In this document: in pieces, positions 22,631-28,040 of the stretch | Layout of the letters: each line of letters begins with the position of its first letter | How positions within the stretch are numbered: the first letter of the stretch is position 1 | Assembly (NCBI GenBank): GCA_964465125.1 | Contig: CAYXIO010000054.1 | Coordinates: 1-28,040, forward strand | Direction: 5' to 3' | Length of the DNA stretch: 28,040 nucleotides | DNA from: CAYOHG01 sp964465125 | GTDB taxonomy: Bacteria > Planctomycetota > Phycisphaerae > UBA1845 > Fen-1342 | Notes under the pieces: generated by a model | The model's database searches: none | Seen by the model: the letters and a program-made list of their open reading frames with translations, nothing else | Told to the model about the DNA's origin: nothing | Translations under genes and position numbers: made by a program

Positions 22631-23527
22631 CTACGCGACGGAGACAAACTTGCGGATGGATTGCTCCATCGCGTCAACCGAGGCGTAGTCGCGCGACAGG
22701 TCGATCGGCAGGAAGGAGCCGTGATTGTGGTCGCTCGCCAGGATGATCAGCCGGCCGATCACGTTGTAGCCGGTCTCCTGCGGCGTGTGTCCGACGATGA
22801 AGTAGCGCACGCCGAGCCGCTGAGCGAACATCTCGACGTCCTCGGGTCGGTGAAAGCGTCCCCAGACCAGCGCATAGGCCGCCCCGCCGGGGACCAGGTC
22901 GCGCGGTTCGAGCGCGCGGTCGAACACGCTCAGGTCAAAGGCCTCCATCCGCATCGGGTCGGGCAGGCTGTGCGCGATGAAGACGCCGCTCGCCGTTCGG
23001 GCGGCCAGCGGCAGCGCCCGCAGGTACTCCTGCGTTGCCTCCAGCACGCGGTCCGCGCTGGAACCGAATCGCGACGCCACGCCTTGCTCAAAATCGAGCA
23101 GCACCGAGCGCCCGCCCTTGGTGATCTCCTGCCCCATGAGCTGGGCCAGCTCGTGATTGCTCTGAAGAAAATACACGTTGTCCGGAAACGCCACCTTCCA
23201 CGCCGCGGCGCGCAGCAGCAGGTCGATCGACAGGTCGCGGCCGTCGCCGCCGTTGACATCCTGGTGAATCAGCTCGTGCAGCAGGACGCTGCGCCCGGCG
23301 CTGCGCTCCAGGGCGCAGAAGCGCTGCAACTTGTCGAAGTTGCGCAGGTTGCCGTGCATGTCGCCCGTCACGACGAGCTGGCCGGCGGAACCGAATTCCA
23401 GCACCGACCCGCGCCGGTTCGGATCCTCGCGGATCAGTCCGGCCGCCTCGCTCAGCGTAGCGCATGCGGCGCGCGCATCCCACGATTGACTCACGAAAGC
23501 GACCCCATTCGGCTCGACTCCCGGCAC
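22631..23527 (-). CDS. divergent PPP-family (calcineurin-like) phosphatase
   Basis: 298 residues from GTG 23527; GTG 23494 is a good alternative. The order of motifs follows eukaryote-type PPP phosphatases: GDMHG (55-59), then a stretch aligning with the LFLGDYVDRG region, PDNVYFLQSNHE (115-126), FIAHSLPD with H186, ALVWGRF, and RYFIVGHTPQETGY with H247. Motif I, the NHE and both histidines are kept. Motif II (GDxxDRG) instead reads LHELIHQDVNGGDGRD (83-98), and GNHE is SNHE. It therefore either uses altered metal ligands or is weakly active. The gene starts 36 bases after the Ser/Thr kinase stop, so a kinase-phosphatase pair from one transcript is likely. The N-terminal 40 residues have no assignment. 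Confidence 0.85.
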   Translation of the reverse strand: MPGVEPNGVAFVSQSWDARAACATLSEAAGLIREDPNRRGSVLEFGSAGQLVVTGDMHGNLRNFDKLQRFCALERSAGRSVLLHELIHQDVNGGDGRDLSIDLLLRAAAWKVAFPDNVYFLQSNHELAQLMGQEITKGGRSVLLDFEQGVASRFGSSADRVLEATQEYLRALPLAARTASGVFIAHSLPDPMRMEAFDLSVFDRALEPRDLVPGGAAYALVWGRFHRPEDVEMFAQRLGVRYFIVGHTPQETGYNVIGRLIILASDHNHGSFLPIDLSRDYASVDAMEQSIRKFVSVA

Positions 23528-23563
23528 AGTGTCAGATATCCCGACGCCGCCGTCAAAACCCGC

Positions 23564-24421
23564 CTAGGCGCCCGCGCGCCGAGAAAGCACGTGGCGAACC
23601 GTCTCCAGCCGCGAGAGAACCGCAGCCATGTCCCACGGCCGCACGTCCTTTTCGTTCTCGCAGCATTCCATGATCAGCCTCGACAGCGGCAGCGGCACCT
23701 CGCCGTTGAGCTCATGCGGCGGCTCGTTGCCGCGCTTGGCGTCGAGCGACAGACGCGGCGAGCCCGCCGGCGCGTTCGGCAGGATCGTGCTGAACGCGCG
23801 GCCGGTCACGGTCCAGTACATCGTCGCACCCAGGTTGAACACGTCCGTCCGCTGGTCCAGCGGACGCAGCAGGACCTGCTCCGGGGCGATGAAGTCCGGC
23901 GTTCCCTGAATCCGCGCCTTCTGATGGCCCATCGGACAGCTCTGTCCGAAGTCGATCAGCTTCACCTGCCCGGGCGCGGGCAGCATGATGTTCTTCGGCT
24001 TGATGTCGGCGTGAACAAAGCCGCGCCGATGCATCGCCTGGAGCGCCTCGGCCACCGCGATGAAGAGCTCGACCGCCTCGGAGAGCTGCCTGGGCCGCTC
24101 GTGCTCGTAGCGATCGTGCAGCCGCAGCCCGTCCACCAGCTCCATCACCAGGAAGAGCTCGCGCAGCTTGAGCCAGCGCCGCACGCGGATGATCTCGCGA
24201 CACTTCCGCAGCGCCGGGTGATCCAGTTGCCGCGCCACCTGGTACTCGTTCTCAGCCTGCTCCACGAAGCGGTCATCGCGCGGCCCGTGGCGAACCACGT
24301 GCTTGATGGCGAACGCCTGACGAGTCGTCCGGTGCCGGCCGGAATAGATCACCGCGCCGGCCCCGTGACCGATCCGTCCGGAGACCTCGTATTCAGGCAG
24401 ATTCACCAGCGCGCGAATCAT
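23564..24421 (-). CDS. soluble Ser/Thr protein kinase
   Basis: 285 residues from ATG 24421; a longer open frame upstream is not protein-like. It is a stand-alone eukaryote-like kinase domain. The glycine loop is GHGAGAV (18-24), K40 lies in FAIK, E59 is the probable helix-C glutamate, H137-A-D139-I-K141-P-K-N144 is the catalytic loop, D157-F-G is the metal motif, and GTPDFIAPEQ ends the activation segment. All catalytic residues are present; the usual HRD Arg is Ala, so it is a non-RD kinase and may not need activation-loop phosphorylation. There is no transmembrane segment or sensory domain, so its input must come from another protein. Immediately downstream is a PPP-like phosphatase; upstream, divergent, is a J-like membrane protein. 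Confidence 0.95.
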   Translation of the reverse strand: MIRALVNLPEYEVSGRIGHGAGAVIYSGRHRTTRQAFAIKHVVRHGPRDDRFVEQAENEYQVARQLDHPALRKCREIIRVRRWLKLRELFLVMELVDGLRLHDRYEHERPRQLSEAVELFIAVAEALQAMHRRGFVHADIKPKNIMLPAPGQVKLIDFGQSCPMGHQKARIQGTPDFIAPEQVLLRPLDQRTDVFNLGATMYWTVTGRAFSTILPNAPAGSPRLSLDAKRGNEPPHELNGEVPLPLSRLIMECCENEKDVRPWDMAAVLSRLETVRHVLSRRAGA

Positions 24422-24674
24422 GCGACCTCGACGATATCGGCCCTCCGCGCGACGCGCGGAACGGAAGATCGTACACGAATCCGCGCTTCGTACCGAGGCA
24501 GTGGCGCGAAGTCGCATCGGCGTGGCGCCCACGTGCGGCCGACGAATACCGGACGAAGCGCAACCCTTGCGCACACAAGCAGTTGGAATCCTGCCGAGGC
24601 TTGGTTTTTTCTAGTCGGCGCCCTAAAGTGAGGTGCGTCGCGCAGGCGCGAGAACCGGCCCGAAGCGAGCGTCC

Positions 24675-25196
24675 GTGGCCAGAGATTATTTCGCCATCCT
24701 GGGACTCGCACCCGGCCGCTACGAGCCGGCGACGATTCACGCGCGCTTCCAGAGGCTGCGCGGCGTGGCGCTGCGCGAACTGAATCAGCTCGATCCCCCC
24801 GCGGACGATTCGCGCGCGGCGCTCGAGGAGCTGCACACGGCCTATCGCATCCTGCGCGACCCCTCGGCCCAGCAGCGCTACCTCGCGGCGCGGGGCGGCA
24901 GCGAGCCGCGGCTCGAGGCCTTTCGCCGCCGAATCGCCGCGGCGCTCGAAGGCGGTCTTCTGCGCCACTCCCGTCGTCAGGAGTTGCTCGCTGAAGGACG
25001 CCAGCTCGGCTATTCCGACTTTCACACCCATCTGCTGATCGCGCAGGTGCAATTCGGAGACAGCAGCTTGCCGCTAGCAAACGGCACCGCCTATCAGCAT
25101 GCCGCGCGGGTCAACCCAGCCGCGGCCCGGCTGGCATCCGCGGTCATTCTCGCGCTCGCGTTGTTCTTCGGCCTGCTTCATCTCGCCGGATTCTGA
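24675..25196 (+). CDS. J-domain-like protein without HPD, C-terminal membrane anchor
   Basis: 173 residues from GTG 24675 (MARDYFAILGLAPG); GTG 24633 would add 14 residues. Residues 3-70 follow the J-domain helical pattern: DYFAILGL, a helix II FQRLRGVALREL, and the helix III/IV ALEELHTAYRILRDPSAQQRYL. The HPD tripeptide needed to stimulate DnaK is absent. A middle region has GYSDFHTHLLIAQVQFGD, a pattern I associate with planctomycete J-like proteins. Residues about 153-173 form a hydrophobic helix, so the protein is probably tail-anchored with its J-like part in the cytoplasm. It is transcribed divergently from the Ser/Thr kinase across 253 bases, which makes a functional link possible. Confidence 0.7.
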   Translation: MARDYFAILGLAPGRYEPATIHARFQRLRGVALRELNQLDPPADDSRAALEELHTAYRILRDPSAQQRYLAARGGSEPRLEAFRRRIAAALEGGLLRHSRRQELLAEGRQLGYSDFHTHLLIAQVQFGDSSLPLANGTAYQHAARVNPAAARLASAVILALALFFGLLHLAGF

Positions 25197-25296
25197 GCCG
25201 CGCCAGCCGCTCGTTCGGAACCGAACAGTCCCCGCCGCGGCCTGGGCGCCTGTCCGTGGCCGCAGCCCGTCCGCAGCGCTCCCGTCGCGCGGGACG

Positions 25297-27342
25297 CTAT
25301 TCCTCTTCCTCGTCCTTGGGCTTGTGCGCCGCGACGATTTGAGCCTGCACGTTGGGCGGCACCACGTCGTAGTGGCTGAACTCCATCGAGTAGCTGCCCT
25401 GCCCCGCCGTGACGCTCTTGAGCTGCGAGCTGTAGTTGCTGACCTCGGCGAGCGGCACGGTGGCGCGGATCACGCACTGGTTGCCGGGCAGCACGTCCTG
25501 CCCCGCGACCGAGCCGCGCTTGCCCGCGATGTCGCGCGTGATCTCGCCCATGTTGTCGGCGGGAACCGTCACTTCGAGGTTGACGACCGGCTCCAGCAGG
25601 ATGGGGCGCGACGCGGCGAACGCCTTCTTGAACGCCTGCCGGCCCGCGAGCTGAAACGCGATATCCTTGCTGTCGACCGGGTGCGTCTTGCCGTCCACCA
25701 GGTAGACCTTGACGTCCACGACCGGGTAGCCGGCGATGACGCCGCGCTTGATCTGCTCGCGGATGCCTTTGTCGACGCTGGGACGGAAGGCCAGATCGAT
25801 GGCGCCGCCGAAGATCTTGTCGACGAATTCGTAGCCCTTGCCGCGCTCGTTGGCTTCCAGGTCAATCGCGACCTTGGCGAACTGCCCCGCGCCGCCGGTC
25901 TGCTTCTTGTGAGTGTACTCGACGTACTTCGCGCTGCCGGTGATCGTCTCGCGGTAGGGGATCTTCGGCGCCTTGGTGTCCACCTCGAGCTTGAAGTAGC
26001 GCTTCATCTTGCTGCGGACGACCGTCAGGTGCTGGTCGCCCATGCCCTGGATCACCAGCTCGTGCGTCTCCGGATCGCGGTGATACTCGAAGCAGCGGTC
26101 CTCATCGGCGAAGCGGTGCAGGACGCCCGAGATCTTCTCGACGTCGCCGCGCGCCTTGGGCTCCAGCGCCAGAGCGAACATGGGGGTCGGGAATCTGGGC
26201 ATGCGGACGGTCCCGTCGAGCGCATGGCCGGCGAGTGTGGCGCCGACGGCCACTTCGAGCTTGGGAAAGGCCACCACGTCCCCCGCCGCCGCCTGCGGAA
26301 TCTCCTCGTGGTGCGCCCCCCGGATTTTGAAGATGTGCCCGACCCGATGCCCCTTACGGTCGCCCGGAACGTACACCTGCCCGTCGCCGCCGATCGACCC
26401 CGAGAGAACCCGGGCGATCGCATAGCGGATGTTGCTCTTGGGGTCGGCCATCACGCGCACGACCTGGGCCAGAAACTCGCCGTTCGCGCTCGGCTCGACC
26501 GCACTTCCCTTGGCTGCCTCGCCTTCACCGGTCACCAGCATCCGGCGGCGCGACTGCTCCGGCGACGGAGCGAAAGTGATCAGCGCGTCGAGCAGCTCGG
26601 GAATCCCCACGCCGGCCTTCGAGTTGACGAAGAGCATCGGAATGAGATGCCCGCTGGCGACGGCGACCCCGATGGCCGGCAACAGCTTCTCGGCCGCGAC
26701 GGTGCCGGATTCCATGTATTCCGTCATCAGCGTCTCGTCGCTTTCGACGATCGCGTCGATCAGCTCGGTGTGGGCGTGCGCCACGTCCAGCAGGTCGGAC
26801 GGTCCTTCGGTGCGCTCGAAGACGTTGACGACCTTCCGGCCGCCGTCGGCCGGGAGGTTGATCGCGTGGCAGGCCGTGCCGAACGACTCGCGCAGGTTCG
26901 AGTAGAGCTCTTCGAGATTGGCGGTCTCGGAGTCGATCCGCGTCACGACGATCATGCGCGCCAGGCCATAGTCGCCGGCGGCGTTGAACATCCGCCGCGT
27001 GTTCACGCCGACGCCGGACGCGGCCGAGACGACCACGATGGCGGTGTCGGCCGCGGCCATGGCGCCGAGCGACTGTCCGCAGTAGTCGGGCATTCCGGGG
27101 GTGTCGAACCCGTTGATCAGCTTGCCCTGGTGGGTCAGGAAGAAACCCGAGGCGTCGACGCTGTGCTTGCGCTCGCGTGATTCGTCGTCGAAGTCCAGCA
27201 CGCTGCTGCCGTCCTCGACGTTGCCGAGGCGGGTCGTGACGCCGGCCTTGAAGAGCAGCGCCTCACCCAGCGTCGTCTTGCCTGAGGCGGAGTGACCGAC
27301 CAGCGCGATATTCCGAATGTCAGCGGCAGGAGCCGTCGCCAT
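25297..27342 (-). CDS. elongation factor G-like GTPase
   Basis: 681 residues with the EF-G domain order: GTPase, domain II, III, IV and V. The start is ATG 27342, because GGAGG lies eight bases upstream; the ATG at 27357 overlaps that site. G1 is GHSASGKT (16-23), G2 is in SRERKHSVDASG (55-66), G3 is DTPGM (80-84) and G4 is TRID (134-137). Canonical EF-G has DTPGH and NKxD, so the catalytic His is Met and the guanine-specificity Asn and Lys are replaced. Domain IV (YVEYTHKKQTGGAGQFAKV) and the VTVPADNMGEITRDIAGKRG part are well kept. It fits the EF-G2-like paralogue group rather than housekeeping FusA. The C-terminus is acidic (KPKDEEEE). It probably binds ribosomes, but its step is unknown. 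Confidence 0.93.
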   Translation of the reverse strand: MATAPAADIRNIALVGHSASGKTTLGEALLFKAGVTTRLGNVEDGSSVLDFDDESRERKHSVDASGFFLTHQGKLINGFDTPGMPDYCGQSLGAMAAADTAIVVVSAASGVGVNTRRMFNAAGDYGLARMIVVTRIDSETANLEELYSNLRESFGTACHAINLPADGGRKVVNVFERTEGPSDLLDVAHAHTELIDAIVESDETLMTEYMESGTVAAEKLLPAIGVAVASGHLIPMLFVNSKAGVGIPELLDALITFAPSPEQSRRRMLVTGEGEAAKGSAVEPSANGEFLAQVVRVMADPKSNIRYAIARVLSGSIGGDGQVYVPGDRKGHRVGHIFKIRGAHHEEIPQAAAGDVVAFPKLEVAVGATLAGHALDGTVRMPRFPTPMFALALEPKARGDVEKISGVLHRFADEDRCFEYHRDPETHELVIQGMGDQHLTVVRSKMKRYFKLEVDTKAPKIPYRETITGSAKYVEYTHKKQTGGAGQFAKVAIDLEANERGKGYEFVDKIFGGAIDLAFRPSVDKGIREQIKRGVIAGYPVVDVKVYLVDGKTHPVDSKDIAFQLAGRQAFKKAFAASRPILLEPVVNLEVTVPADNMGEITRDIAGKRGSVAGQDVLPGNQCVIRATVPLAEVSNYSSQLKSVTAGQGSYSMEFSHYDVVPPNVQAQIVAAHKPKDEEEE

Positions 27343-27372
27343 CGTTTCAGCCTCCATCGATTCAGAATGGGT

Positions 27373-27392
27373 TCGCCCTCAGGATCGGGCGA
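27373..27392 (-). promoter_or_regulatory. inverted repeat in the EF-G-like gene leader
   Basis: On the minus strand TCGCCC, an eight-base loop and GGGCGA form a six-pair hairpin inside the predicted leader, about 31 bases ahead of the start codon. It may affect translation or be incidental. Confidence 0.25.
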
Positions 27393-27400
27393 GAACAGGC

Positions 27401-27429
27401 AGTATAGCATTGCGTGAAGATCACGCCAA
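27401..27429 (-). promoter_or_regulatory. sigma70-type promoter for the EF-G-like gene
   Basis: On the minus strand, a -35 TTGGCG (27429-27424), a 17-base spacer and a -10 TATACT (27406-27401), with TGC directly before the -10 giving an extended -10. Matches are four of six and five of six. The predicted start near 27394 leaves a leader of about 50 bases to ATG 27342. Confidence 0.65.
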
Positions 27430-27468
27430 GGAAGTGCATCGCCGGACGGCGGGCCGCCCGCGCGGGCA

Positions 27469-28040
27469 TCAGCCGGCCAGCTCCTTCGGGCCGACCGTTG
27501 CAACGCAGAGCTGGTCGCGCCGCAGCCGCCGCGCATACGCGCGTACCTGATCGGGCGTGACTCGTCGAACGGCCTCGATTTTCGGCTGCGGTCCGATCGG
27601 CCGCGAGAACTGGAACAGGTCATCCGAGAGGCCGCCCGCCCGCGCGAGAGTCAGGTCATCTTCCGTCTCGGCATGCGCGATCAACTGGTCCCGCGCCCGG
27701 ATCGTCTCGTCCTCACGCAGATCGGCGCCCACGCGCTCCAGCTCGCGCAGCAGCGTGCGGTAGGTCTGCTCGCAGCGTTCCGGCGTCGTGCTCGCACCGA
27801 GGTGGATCACGCCCATGCCGCGCGGCTGCTCATGCCAGCCGGCCACCCAGTAAACCAGCCCGAGCTTCTCGCGCACCTCGCTGAACAGCCGCCCGCTCAT
27901 GCCGCCCGCCAGCACGCCCAGCAGCACCTGCTCGACCGGGAAATCGGCGTGCCCCTTCGGCAGCCCCGGCAGGGTGATCCCGATGTACTCCTGTTTCAGC
28001 TCCTTCGCGCGATGCCGACGGCCCGGCGTGAACGGCGCCG
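27469..28040 (-). CDS. M16-family peptidase, C-terminal part (cut by window edge)
   Basis: About 190 residues are visible; the 5' end lies beyond the right edge and the frame stays open to it. The visible part is the second half of a pitrilysin/processing-peptidase (M16) protein. It has EYIGITLPG, LLGVLAGGMSGRLFSEVREK with LGLVYWV after it, and a late ATVGP strand. The G-G-x-S-x-R-L-F-x-E-V-R-E-K-x-G-L-x-Y element is a hallmark of the M16 C-terminal domain. The zinc motif HxxEH sits in the N-terminal domain and cannot be checked here, so an inactive subunit is possible. It is upstream of, and in the same orientation as, the EF-G-like gene, but that gene has its own promoter in the 126-base gap. 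Confidence 0.88.
   Translation of the reverse strand, partial: APFTPGRRHRAKELKQEYIGITLPGLPKGHADFPVEQVLLGVLAGGMSGRLFSEVREKLGLVYWVAGWHEQPRGMGVIHLGASTTPERCEQTYRTLLRELERVGADLREDETIRARDQLIAHAETEDDLTLARAGGLSDDLFQFSRPIGPQPKIEAVRRVTPDQVRAYARRLRRDQLCVATVGPKELAG

Noticed and set aside
22661..24631. 656-codon open frame on the plus strand
   Set aside because: Antisense to the phosphatase and kinase genes; no recognisable motif.
25213..25226. Palindrome GTTCGG-AA-CCGAAC between convergent genes
   Set aside because: The loop is too short for a good hairpin and there is no T-run; terminator role not supportable.
25099..27180. 693-codon open frame on the plus strand
   Set aside because: Antisense to the EF-G-like gene; composition typical of a shadow.
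1..28040. Prophage, insertion sequence, CRISPR or toxin-antitoxin content
   Set aside because: No transposase, integrase, direct-repeat array, tRNA-flanked junction or small overlapping toxin pair was seen; composition looks uniform.

Overview
The window is high-GC, densely coded bacterial chromosome. Several features taken together suggest a planctomycete (Planctomycetota, possibly a Phycisphaerae relative). They are an ECF sigma factor translationally coupled to a membrane Ser/Thr kinase with TPRs, a second eukaryote-like kinase next to a PPP-type phosphatase, a PEP-CTERM protein, a secreted protein ending in a dockerin-like segment, a DUF3299 lipoprotein, and frequent GTG/TTG starts. The lineage call is inference from gene content; there is no rRNA in the window. 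I saw no tRNA, CRISPR array, transposase or phage gene.

Layout. 379-1590 is a secreted PEP-CTERM protein with a degenerate trypsin-like core. 1637-2332 (minus) is a fused MoaD-MoaE molybdopterin synthase. 2389-3537 is a GT4 glycosyltransferase, and 3616-4497 (minus) is a radical SAM protein of the SPL group. 4707-10661 is a compact rightward set: a secreted metzincin-type zinc protease, an ABC ATPase, an FtsX/MacB-type permease, a His-rich lipoprotein and a DUF3299 lipoprotein. It is followed at 10715-11272 by a GGQ release-factor-like protein. 14249-11321 (minus) is nuoABCD of respiratory complex I, with no further nuo genes beside it. 14409-14897 is a small unassigned lipoprotein. 17755-14940 (minus) is the ECF sigma factor and kinase pair. 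18040-19632 is an Ig-repeat/dockerin secreted protein. 19748-21219 is a META-domain lipoprotein overlapping a PqqB-like metallo-beta-lactamase-fold protein.

24421-21336 (minus) is a signalling run: Ser/Thr kinase, divergent PPP-family phosphatase and a PilZ-receiver-pseudoHpt protein. A J-domain-like membrane protein without HPD (24675-25196) is transcribed divergently from it. 27342-25297 (minus) is an EF-G-like GTPase with non-canonical G3/G4 motifs and a good sigma70-type promoter. The right edge cuts an M16 peptidase family gene (28040-27469, minus).

Two groupings are the best candidates for under-described systems. The first is the protease plus ABC/lipoprotein/DUF3299 cluster, which resembles Zur-controlled zinc modules of proteobacteria. 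The second is the kinase/PPP phosphatase/PilZ-REC-pseudoHpt cluster with its divergent J-like neighbour, in which several partner proteins have lost the canonical catalytic or docking residue. A structure-conserved small hairpin repeat sits at two convergent gene ends.
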